DNA from: an uncultured Bacteroidales bacterium
GTDB lineage: Bacteria; Bacteroidota; Bacteroidia; Bacteroidales; UBA932
Length of the DNA stretch: 64,000 nucleotides
Direction of reading: 5' to 3'
Assembly: GCA_946185745.1 (NCBI GenBank)
Contig: CAMHKQ010000006.1
Location: 26,720 to 90,719, forward strand
This document shows positions 8,525 to 15,667 of this stretch, one piece after another. The position numbers and the translations under genes are program-made. The stretch's first letter is position 1. Each line of letters starts with the position of its first letter. The notes beneath the pieces are model-generated. The model did not search any database. It was not told the DNA's origin and saw only the letters and a list, made by a program, of their open reading frames with translations.

Positions 8525-9923
8525 TCTTCAGTGTTTTAAGATGGTTGAATCCGTACTGCACGAAGCGCGGCAGGCTCACGTTCAGGTCTTTCAGCACCCA
8601 GCGGGGCCAGTACCAGTTGTTGTAGCAGAGCTGCACGATGCCCTGGACGAGTACGACTCCCCACAGGCCCAGTGAAGTGAACTGGAGCGAGAGGAATGTG
8701 AGCAGGGCGATTATGCCCCCGCTGATGAGCCCGGCTGCCACGAAGGGAACTTCGTTCTTGGTGGTGATCAGCGAGGCGAAGAGGCTGTGGTTGCCCTCCA
8801 GGGCTGTCACCAGCAGGTAGACGGCGCAAATAGATGCGGCCGGCAGATGCGTTTTCGAGTGGATGAGCGAAAGCGCCGGTTCCCCCAGGAATACCACTGC
8901 CAGCGTGCCCGCGATGAAGACTACCCAGTAGACCAGCATCGAAAACGAGAACAGCCCCTTCAGCTCTTCCGTCTGCCCGGTCACCCGGTAATTCGAGAAC
9001 GCGGGCATGTAGGAATTCGTCAGGATAACCGCCACGCCGGAAATGATGGCGGACATCTGGATGAGCAGGCCGAAGCTGCCGGATACCGCCAGCGGAAGGT
9101 ACAGCCCGACCAGGAAGAGTCCGAGCTTGTTGATGGCGTATGACCCGACCAGGTTGATGCCCAGCTTGCGGGCGTTGAACCAGATGGTGCGGAAGGTCTC
9201 GGAAATCTCTTCCTTCGAGATGGCAAATGCGGTTTTTGCCTTGAGCTCGGGGGTGAAATACACCTTGTAGCAGTAGAAGCGCTGCACGAACGGGGCGAGC
9301 AGGTTCGCTATCACTACGGAAAACAGCCCCATGCCCATGTAGAGCATCGCAACGCTGAGTGCAATCTGCGCTACCCTTGTCATGATGGTGGCCTTGCTGG
9401 ATTCCTCTATCATGCCGCTGCCGGTGAGCAGGGTGGTGTAGTAGGAATAATAGAAGTTGAAGAAAACCGACACGGAGTAGATGAGCCAGATCCACAGGGA
9501 GCCTGGAACGCTCGTGAATCCGTCGGTAACGAAATAAATGTAAACCGTGCCTGCGGTGAGCATTATGGCCAGGGCTGCCAGGGACAGGCGGCTGTACACC
9601 TTCCTGGCGGTCTTCAGCAGCACAGCCAGCAGGCGGTAGTTCACCTCGCCGCTCTCATTGTGCTCCACTCCTTCCTTCAGAAGGGTCTGGGCGCCGCTGC
9701 TCACATATGAGAAATTCCGCCCGAACTGGGGACCGAAGCCGAAGTCGATGAGCATCACGATGCTGCTCACGGTGGCCATGAGGTAGTTCATGCCAACCTC
9801 TTCCGGCGACAGCATATGCAGGACGAAAGGCATTATGATGAGGCCCGTGGCCAGAGAGAAGAACTTGGCCACATAGCTCCATGTAATGTCTTTCCTGGAT
9901 ATGTTTATGTTGGTCCGGGGCAT
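8508..9923 (-). CDS. wzx: Wzx-type polysaccharide flippase (MATE/MOP superfamily)
   Basis: 471 aa with about 12-14 hydrophobic segments and no ATPase or catalytic motif. The first helices (ITWSYVAKFFSLATGLIIMPFV) match the start of O-antigen or oligosaccharide flippases. It should move an undecaprenyl-linked oligosaccharide across the inner membrane. Its position between the CDP-sugar genes and the glycosyltransferases supports this. The start ATG at 9923 touches the stop of the RfbC-like gene. A lipid II flippase is less likely given the context. Confidence 0.88.
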   Translation of the reverse strand: MPRTNINISRKDITWSYVAKFFSLATGLIIMPFVLHMLSPEEVGMNYLMATVSSIVMLIDFGFGPQFGRNFSYVSSGAQTLLKEGVEHNESGEVNYRLLAVLLKTARKVYSRLSLAALAIMLTAGTVYIYFVTDGFTSVPGSLWIWLIYSVSVFFNFYYSYYTTLLTGSGMIEESSKATIMTRVAQIALSVAMLYMGMGLFSVVIANLLAPFVQRFYCYKVYFTPELKAKTAFAISKEEISETFRTIWFNARKLGINLVGSYAINKLGLFLVGLYLPLAVSGSFGLLIQMSAIISGVAVILTNSYMPAFSNYRVTGQTEELKGLFSFSMLVYWVVFIAGTLAVVFLGEPALSLIHSKTHLPAASICAVYLLVTALEGNHSLFASLITTKNEVPFVAAGLISGGIIALLTFLSLQFTSLGLWGVVLVQGIVQLCYNNWYWPRWVLKDLNVSLPRFVQYGFNHLKTLKNGKGH

Positions 9924-10459
9924 CAGAAAGGAGATACGAAATCTTTCAGTTCAGGGAATGTGAGGTCGCGTCCGGAGCGGATGGGGGAGTCTGCGCCCCA
10001 GTCGAATCCGAATGAAAATGCGTCTATGCCTGAGTCGAGCTCCCTGTCGTAAGGGGCGGTCTGCGCGTAGTTGCAGACGGTGCCTTCTTCAAGCGAGAGG
10101 AAGCCGTGGGCGAAGCCCTTGGTGATGAAGAGAAACCTGCCGTTTTCGGCGTCGAGTTCGGTGGAGAAGGCTTTGCCGCATGTCGGTGAATTTTTCCGGA
10201 GGTCCAGGACGACGTCGAGGATGCGGCCGCTGCTGACATACACCAGTTTGTCGCAGTCCGCCGGCGGGAGCTGGAAATGCATGCCCCTGAGGACATTTTT
10301 CCGGTTCACGGAATAGTAGAATTCGCTGAAGCCGAACGTCAGCCAGTTTTCCATGAAGAAGGCCCTGCTGAAGGGTTTCATGAAGCTGCCGCGTTCATCC
10401 TTGAAAACGTTGTTTTCGAGGATGTACAGCCCTGAGAACGATGTTTTTTCGATTGTCAT
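9923..10459 (-). CDS. RfbC/RmlC-type sugar 3,5- or 5-epimerase (possible AscE-like)
   Basis: 178 aa cupin, close to the usual 180 aa of dTDP-4-dehydrorhamnose 3,5-epimerases. It has RGMHFQLPPADCDK (catalytic His), ILDVVLDLRKNSPTCGK and ITKGFAHGFLSLEE, all family signatures. No dTDP-rhamnose genes (rfbA, rfbB, rfbD) occur in the window; instead it directly follows rfbG-rfbH-rfbF and an SDR gene. That order recalls the CDP-ascarylose pathway, where AscE epimerises C5 of the CDP-dideoxy-4-hexulose. The substrate assignment is inference; a dTDP substrate made from genes elsewhere is possible. Confidence 0.82.
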   Translation of the reverse strand: MTIEKTSFSGLYILENNVFKDERGSFMKPFSRAFFMENWLTFGFSEFYYSVNRKNVLRGMHFQLPPADCDKLVYVSSGRILDVVLDLRKNSPTCGKAFSTELDAENGRFLFITKGFAHGFLSLEEGTVCNYAQTAPYDRELDSGIDAFSFGFDWGADSPIRSGRDLTFPELKDFVSPF

Positions 10460-11373
10460 TTCCCTATGGTTTTAAGCCATTCCATCGTTAATTTCGTACC
10501 TTCGGCAAAGCCGATGCCGGCCTTGAAGCCGCAGTCTTCCAGAAGGGGAGAGGGGTCGTATGCCGACAGGGGAAGGACGGCGCCGGAGTATGGCACGTCT
10601 CCGAAATGCGGGTCGGTTCCGGGGGCGCAGGAAGACAGCATCTCCAGGATGAATTCCCTGAGCGGGCGGGCGTTGCCGCTGCCTATTACGTATTCGCAGA
10701 AGGGACGGCCCTTTTCTGCGGCCAGGAAGAACGCCCTGGCGACGTCGCTGACGTACACGAAGTCGTAGTTCTGCGTGCCCGACGTGAATTCGAGCTGCTC
10801 TCCGGCGATGATTTTCCTGAGCGTGGTGTTCACGAACCTCGGGGACAGTTCCCCGACGCCGTAGGCGTTGGTAATGACGGGCCAGACGAGTTCGATGCCG
10901 GTTTCTGCGGCCGCCACTTTGCACATGCCGTGGGCGAGGAATTTCGCGAGGCTGTAAATGTTGTTCATGCCCGGCCTGGCGCCCTGTGCGTGGACGGAAC
11001 TCTCCACCTCGTATTCCATTATGCTGCCTGCCCCGACGAACCTGGAACAGCCCAGTTCCTTCGATGCCCTGAGACAGTCCACGGTGTTCCGGACGTTCTG
11101 CATCTGCAGGTCGTAATCGGCCCTTGCCGGCCCTGCGGAGCCCGCCCATGCGAAATGGACGAAGGTGTCGAAGCTGCCGCGCCCGGCCAGGGAAAGCAGA
11201 GCTGAGGTGTCGGCGATGTCGCACTGCAGGTATTCCAGGTTCCTGTGGGGCTTCAGACGCGCCGGAACCGGGGCGATGTCCAGGGCGAGTACATGCTTTC
11301 CCCTGTCCAGGAACTCCTGTACCGTGTAACTGCCGACAAAACCGTCGGCGCCGCTTATGATTACTTTCTCCAT
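10456..11373 (-). CDS. NAD(P)-dependent sugar epimerase/reductase (extended SDR)
   Basis: 305 aa, starting MEKVIISGADGFVGSY with the GxxGxxG cofactor loop. GAGSIMEYE holds the SDR serine region and IYSLAKFLAHG the YxxxK pair. FVYVSDVARAF and the C-terminal WLKTIGK fit nucleotide-sugar enzymes. The ORF track extends this frame to 12069, but that extension is a shadow of rfbF; the ATG at 11373 overlaps the rfbF stop as ATGA, and homology to the family begins there. By position it is the candidate final C4 reductase of a CDP-3,6-dideoxyhexose (like AscF, Prt or Abe), although a plain epimerase is also possible. Confidence 0.85.
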   Translation of the reverse strand: MEKVIISGADGFVGSYTVQEFLDRGKHVLALDIAPVPARLKPHRNLEYLQCDIADTSALLSLAGRGSFDTFVHFAWAGSAGPARADYDLQMQNVRNTVDCLRASKELGCSRFVGAGSIMEYEVESSVHAQGARPGMNNIYSLAKFLAHGMCKVAAAETGIELVWPVITNAYGVGELSPRFVNTTLRKIIAGEQLEFTSGTQNYDFVYVSDVARAFFLAAEKGRPFCEYVIGSGNARPLREFILEMLSSCAPGTDPHFGDVPYSGAVLPLSAYDPSPLLEDCGFKAGIGFAEGTKLTMEWLKTIGK

Positions 11374-12170
11374 CAGATGTTCGGGACTTCCTGCTCCCAC
11401 TTTTTCCACGGGGCCATGCCCGCCTTGAGCAGGGATTCCAGCTTTTCCTTTTCGCGAAGGTTGTCCATGCACTGCCAGAAGCCTTCGTGGACGTACGACA
11501 TCAGCTGCCCTTCGGCGGCGAGCCTTTCGAGGGGCTCGCGCTCCAGCACGCAGTCGTCCCCGCCCAGGTAATCGAAGATTTCGGGCTGGAAGACCATGTA
11601 GCCTGCATTGATGGGGGATCGGTCGCCCAGGCTCTTCTCGCGGAACGAAGTGACCGCGAAGTCGCCGCCTATGTTGAGGACGCCTTTCTCCTGGGCCAGC
11701 TTCACTGCCGTGAGGGTCGCAATCTTGCCGTGTTTCCTGTGGAACTCCAGGAGCTTGTCGATATCCACGTCGCAGACCCCGTCGCCGTAGGTCATGAAGA
11801 AGGGTTCGTTTCCCACATAATCGCGGATGCGGGCGATGCGGCCACCGGTCATGGTGTTGTAGCCGGTGTCGACCACGGTGACCTTCCAGGGCTCGCAGCG
11901 GCTCGAATGGACGGTCATCTCGTTCTTTCCGTCGCGGAAATCGAAGCTGACGTCGCTGTTGTGGAGGAAGTAGTTGGCGAACCATTCCTTGATGTATTCC
12001 TGCCTGTATCCGGCGCAGATTATGAATTCGGTATGGCCGTAATGGGCATACTCTTTCATGATGTGCCACAGGATCGGCTTCCCGCCGATTTCAATCATCG
12101 GCTTGGGCTTGAACTGGCTTTCTTCGCTGATGCGGGTGCCGAAACCGCCTGCAAGAAGGACGACTTTCAT
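11373..12170 (-). CDS. rfbF: Glucose-1-phosphate cytidylyltransferase
   Basis: 265 aa, very close to the 257 aa of Salmonella RfbF. It makes CDP-glucose from glucose-1-phosphate and CTP. The nucleotidyl-transfer signature VVLLAGGFGTRISEES is at the N-terminus, followed by FKPKPMIEIGGKPILWHI, FMTYGDGVCDVD (metal-binding Asp) and the C-terminal GFWQCMDNLREKEKLE, all strongly conserved in this enzyme. It is the first biochemical step of the CDP-sugar branch and overlaps the downstream SDR gene by one base. Confidence 0.95.
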   Translation of the reverse strand: MKVVLLAGGFGTRISEESQFKPKPMIEIGGKPILWHIMKEYAHYGHTEFIICAGYRQEYIKEWFANYFLHNSDVSFDFRDGKNEMTVHSSRCEPWKVTVVDTGYNTMTGGRIARIRDYVGNEPFFMTYGDGVCDVDIDKLLEFHRKHGKIATLTAVKLAQEKGVLNIGGDFAVTSFREKSLGDRSPINAGYMVFQPEIFDYLGGDDCVLEREPLERLAAEGQLMSYVHEGFWQCMDNLREKEKLESLLKAGMAPWKKWEQEVPNI

Positions 12171-12171
12171 A

Positions 12172-13512
12172 CTATCGTGAGTTTGTGAATTCTATTATCT
12201 TGTCTGCCATGTACCGGAGTTTCTCTTCGGTCATGCCGGGATAGACTCCGATCCAGAACGTGTCGTTCATGATGCGGTCGGTGACGCCGAGGCTCCCGGC
12301 CACGCGGTAATCCCTGCCTTCCTCATACGCCTCGAAAGCCGGGTGCCTGACGAGGTTGCCGGCGAACAGGTTGCGGGTCTGTATCTTGTTGTTTTCGAGG
12401 AATTTAGTGAGTTCGGTGCGGGTGAATCCGGCATCCTTTTTCACCGTGATGAGGAAGCCGAACCAGCTCGGGCGCGAGTTCTTTTCAGGCTCGGGGAGGA
12501 TGATGCCCCGGGCGCCATCCAGCCTGCTCCGGAGGAAGTCGAAGTTGGCCCGCCTCCGCGCCACTATGACGTCGAGCTTTTCCAGCTGCGCGCAGCCGAT
12601 GGCGGCCTGCAGGTCGGTGGCCTTGAGGTTGAAGCCCATGTGGCTGTAGACGTATTTGTGGTCGTACCCCTGCGGCAGCTCCCCGAACTGGCCGGTGAAC
12701 CTCCGGCCGCAGGTGTTGTCGACGCCGCCGACGCACCAGCATTCGCGGCCCCAGTCGCGCAGCGACCTGATTATCTTGTAGAGCAGGGGATCTGAAGTAT
12801 AGACGGCGCCGCCCTCGCCCATGGTCATATGGTGCGGGGGATAGAAGCTGCTGGTGCCGATGTGGCCGATTGTTCCCGTCTTTTTCCATCCGCCGTCTAT
12901 CTTGTATTCCGAACCCAGGGCGTCGCAGTTGTCTTCGATGAGCCAGAGCCCGTGGGAACGGCAGAAGTCCATTACGGCCTGCAGGTTGAACGGGTTGCCG
13001 AGGCTGTGGGCGATCATGACCGCCCTGGTGCGGGAGCTGAGGGCCTCTTCGAGGCGGGTGACGTCTATGTTGTACTCGGGGATGGTCATGTCCACGAACA
13101 CCGGCACCGCTCCGAACTGGACTATGGCGGACACGGTGGTGGGGAAGCCTGCGGCTACCGTTATGACCTCGTCACCCCTGCGTATCCTCTTGTCTCCCAG
13201 CTCTTTGGAGGTGAGCGCGTGGAAGGCGAGCAGGTTGGCCGAGGAGCCGGAGTTGCACAAGGCGCAGTATTTCACTCCCAGCCATTCGGCGAAGTTCCGC
13301 TCGAATTTGCCTGCCCACGGCCCCGCGGTAAGCCAGAAGTCGAGGGAGGCGTCCACCAGGTTCACCATCTCTTCGTCGTCGAAGAAACGGCCGCCGTAGT
13401 TGATGCGGGTCTTGCCCGGAACGAAAACGCCCTTTTCCGGGGCGTGGACCTCGCGGTAGTATTCCCTGGTGAGTTCCAGGATCCTGGCTTTCAGCTCTTC
13501 TTTCTTGCTCAT
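12172..13512 (-). CDS. rfbH: CDP-4-keto-6-deoxyglucose 3-dehydrase (E1, PMP and [2Fe-2S])
   Basis: 446 aa. It removes the C3 hydroxyl of CDP-4-keto-6-deoxyglucose to make 3,6-dideoxyhexoses. FYPPHHMTMGEGG places a His where PLP aminotransferases have the Schiff-base Lys, the diagnostic change of RfbH/E1. Cysteines for the [2Fe-2S] cluster are visible: CWCVGGVDNTC gives C-X1-C-X7-C and an upstream Cys in EDNCDALGSEY completes the motif. The first spacer is 61 residues instead of the 57 I recall for Yersinia E1, explained by a short insertion (KIDGGWKKTGT). The ATG at 13512 overlaps the rfbG stop (ATGA) and is preferred to the 13551 start of the track. The usual E3 reductase is not in the window. 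Confidence 0.95.
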   Translation of the reverse strand: MSKKEELKARILELTREYYREVHAPEKGVFVPGKTRINYGGRFFDDEEMVNLVDASLDFWLTAGPWAGKFERNFAEWLGVKYCALCNSGSSANLLAFHALTSKELGDKRIRRGDEVITVAAGFPTTVSAIVQFGAVPVFVDMTIPEYNIDVTRLEEALSSRTRAVMIAHSLGNPFNLQAVMDFCRSHGLWLIEDNCDALGSEYKIDGGWKKTGTIGHIGTSSFYPPHHMTMGEGGAVYTSDPLLYKIIRSLRDWGRECWCVGGVDNTCGRRFTGQFGELPQGYDHKYVYSHMGFNLKATDLQAAIGCAQLEKLDVIVARRRANFDFLRSRLDGARGIILPEPEKNSRPSWFGFLITVKKDAGFTRTELTKFLENNKIQTRNLFAGNLVRHPAFEAYEEGRDYRVAGSLGVTDRIMNDTFWIGVYPGMTEEKLRYMADKIIEFTNSR

Positions 13513-14582
13513 GGAAGTATGGAAGTGAATTCGTCTATCTGTTCCGCGCACATGGCGTAGACGTCGGCGCCGCGGTAACGCTTGTACCAGTCAACAGTCA
13601 TGCCAATGCAGCGGTCAATGCTCAGGCGCGGCTTCCAGCCGAGGCGTTCGCCGGCCTTTGTTATGTCCAGTGTGAGCAGCTGCGCCTCGTGGGGGGCGTT
13701 GCTGTCGGATGCGACCTCAAGGGAGCCGGAGCCATAGTGCTCCACCACCTTTTCGGCCACTTCGCGCACCGTGCAGATGCTCTTTTCATCCGGGCCGAAA
13801 TTCCAGCCTTCGCAGTACTCCGTGGGGCGCTCCCACATCTTTTCCGCCAGGAGCAGATAGCCTCCGAGCGGCTCCAGCACGTGCTGCCACGGGCGGACAG
13901 CCTTTGGATTGCGGATGGGAATGGGCTTTCCGGCCTCGAGGGCCCTGATGCAGTCGGGGAGGATGCGGTCTGTCGCCCAGTCGCCTCCGCCTATGACGTT
14001 GCCGGCCCTGGCGCTGGCTATGCTTGTATTGTGCTTGATGCCGAAATCTGCCGGATTGAAGAAGCTGCGGCGCCAGGAGGCGATGGCTATCTCGGCGGCA
14101 CCCTTGCTGCTGGAATAGGGGTCGTAGCCGCCCATAGGGTCGTCCTCTTTGTATCCGCGGGCCTGTTCGCGGTTCTCGTAGCATTTGTCGGTGGTAATCA
14201 TGACGGCGACCTTCACGCTGCCGGCGGCGCGGATGGCCTCCATTACGTTGACGGTGCCCATCACGTTGGTGTCGTAGGTTTCGGCAGGGATGTCGTAGCT
14301 GAGCCTCACCAGGGGCTGCGCGGCTAGGTGGAAAACTATCTCCGGCCTGCAGCGGCGGAAGATGTCTTCCATGGCCGCCCGGTCGCGTATGTCGGCGCGT
14401 ATGTCCTCCTTGATCCTGGAGCCGATTCCGCTGAGGACGAAGTTGTCCAGAGGCGTGCCGGGATCGAGGGCGACGCCGTATACTTCGGCGCCCAGCCGGT
14501 GAAGCCATATCGCCAGCCACGAACCCTTGAAACCGGTATGTCCGGTAATCAGTACCCTTTTCCCTTCAAACATGTTTTGCAT
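13509..14582 (-). CDS. rfbG: CDP-glucose 4,6-dehydratase
   Basis: 357 aa, matching the 356-359 aa of the family. It converts CDP-glucose to CDP-4-keto-6-deoxyglucose with bound NAD. The Rossmann motif is VLITGHTGFKGSWLA, the catalytic Thr-Asp-Lys is in VMITTDKCYEN, and the YxxxK pair is in YDPYSSSKGAAE. RAGNVIGGGDW and RPWQHVLEPLGGYL are hallmark blocks. It is the first gene of the glycan operon, with a TATATTTG element ending 6 nt before its ATG, so the transcript may be leaderless. Confidence 0.96.
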   Translation of the reverse strand: MQNMFEGKRVLITGHTGFKGSWLAIWLHRLGAEVYGVALDPGTPLDNFVLSGIGSRIKEDIRADIRDRAAMEDIFRRCRPEIVFHLAAQPLVRLSYDIPAETYDTNVMGTVNVMEAIRAAGSVKVAVMITTDKCYENREQARGYKEDDPMGGYDPYSSSKGAAEIAIASWRRSFFNPADFGIKHNTSIASARAGNVIGGGDWATDRILPDCIRALEAGKPIPIRNPKAVRPWQHVLEPLGGYLLLAEKMWERPTEYCEGWNFGPDEKSICTVREVAEKVVEHYGSGSLEVASDSNAPHEAQLLTLDITKAGERLGWKPRLSIDRCIGMTVDWYKRYRGADVYAMCAEQIDEFTSILP

Positions 14583-14588
14583 ATCTCA

Positions 14589-14596
14589 CAAATATA
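14589..14596 (-). promoter_or_regulatory. -7 element TATATTTG of the rfbG/glycan operon promoter
   Basis: On the minus strand the sequence reads TATATTTG, a match to the Bacteroidota -7 consensus TAnnTTTG. It ends 6 nt before the rfbG ATG. No clear TTTG was seen at the expected -33 position. It is the only recognisable promoter ahead of the 11.5 kb minus-strand run down to murI. Confidence 0.6.
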
Positions 14597-14621
14597 CGTA
14601 AAAATATTGACTTGCCCATTA

Positions 14622-14640
14622 TTTTGAGGTTTCCTCAAAA
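14622..14640. repeat. Perfect 8-3-8 inverted repeat in the rfbG/BASS divergent intergenic region
   Basis: TTTTGAGG-TTT-CCTCAAAA is a perfect dyad with a 3-nt centre. It lies about 40 nt upstream of rfbG and 35 nt upstream of the BASS gene, between two divergently transcribed units. It could be an operator for a dimeric regulator or a short hairpin. There is no U-tract-only context that would make it an ordinary terminator, and no gene ends nearby. Confidence 0.6.
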
Positions 14641-14674
14641 ATAGTTAACTTGCAAAGTTTTAAACCCTAAACCT

Positions 14675-15667
14675 ATGGCACCTGAAATAGTCCAGAAAAT
14701 TGATTCCATCGTCGTAACGCTCAATGCGGGCGGCATGAACACCATCAACATCGTCCTGGCCTTTGTGATGTACGGAGTGGCACTCGGCATCAAACCCAAG
14801 ATCTTCGTCGAAGTTTTCAAAAAGCCCAAGTCGGTACTGCTCGGCATGCTCTGCCAGCTGGTTCTGCTGCCGCTCTTCACATTCCTGCTCGCATGGGCGC
14901 TCGGCCCCGCCATCTCGTTCTCAATGGCAATGGGCATGATTCTGGTCGCATCCTGCCCCGGCGGCAACATCAGCAACTTCATGTCCAGCCTGAGCAAGGC
15001 CAACGTCGAGCTTTCGGTGAGCCTCACTGCCATCTCCACGGCCCTTGCCATGCTCATGACCCCGTTCAATTTCTGGGCCTACGGCAACCTCTACATCAAG
15101 GTGGCCGACCTTTCCGGCCTCGTAGGCAGCGTTCCCAATCTGCATATCCCGTTCTGGGAGGTGTTCAAGACCATAGTCATACTGCTCGGAATTCCGCTCA
15201 CCCTGGGCATCCTCACTGCGCAGTTCTTCCCCAAGGCCGCTGAAAAGATGAAGAAGCCCATGCAGTGGTTCAGCATCATCTTCTTCCTTGCCATGGTGGT
15301 GCTCTCGTTCATGGGCAACATCGAGGCCTTCCTGCAGTGCGTCAAGTACATCTTCCTGGTCGTCCTGATCCATAACCTGCTGGCCCTGTGCATAGGTTAT
15401 ACCACCGGCACTGCCTTCAAGGTGAGCGAGCGCGACCGCCGCACCATGACCATCGAAACCGGCATCCAGAACAGCGGCCTCGGCCTCGCGCTCATGCTCG
15501 GCGCCAACCATATTTTCGCGAACTTCATGCCCGGGTATCCCAACGGCATCCCCGGCGGCATGCTGGTCATCACCGCATGGTGGGGCATCTGGCACATCAT
15601 CGCCGGCCTCACCGTAGCGGGGCTGTTCAATCTTAAAGACCGCAAGGCGGCTAAAAAGGCACAGTAA
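14675..15667 (+). CDS. Bile acid:sodium symporter (BASS) family transporter
   Basis: 330 aa with about 9-10 hydrophobic helices. Family signatures are VASCPGGNISNFMSSLSKAN, with the conserved Pro-Gly-Gly-Asn crossover, and the later IETGIQNSGLGLAL. BASS proteins import organic anions with Na+; actual substrates in bacteria range from pantoate to keto acids and bile acids, so none is assigned. The stop TAA shares one base with the ATG of the downstream outer membrane protein, indicating translational coupling. Confidence 0.9.
   Translation: MAPEIVQKIDSIVVTLNAGGMNTINIVLAFVMYGVALGIKPKIFVEVFKKPKSVLLGMLCQLVLLPLFTFLLAWALGPAISFSMAMGMILVASCPGGNISNFMSSLSKANVELSVSLTAISTALAMLMTPFNFWAYGNLYIKVADLSGLVGSVPNLHIPFWEVFKTIVILLGIPLTLGILTAQFFPKAAEKMKKPMQWFSIIFFLAMVVLSFMGNIEAFLQCVKYIFLVVLIHNLLALCIGYTTGTAFKVSERDRRTMTIETGIQNSGLGLALMLGANHIFANFMPGYPNGIPGGMLVITAWWGIWHIIAGLTVAGLFNLKDRKAAKKAQ

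Noticed and set aside
10456-12069. 537-aa minus-strand ORF
   Set aside because: Only the part from 11373 down matches an SDR enzyme; the upstream 232 residues are a frame shadow of rfbF.
14583-14674. Invertible capsule-type promoter
   Set aside because: Only a short hairpin-type dyad is present, not two separated inverted repeats flanking a promoter, and no recombinase gene is nearby.
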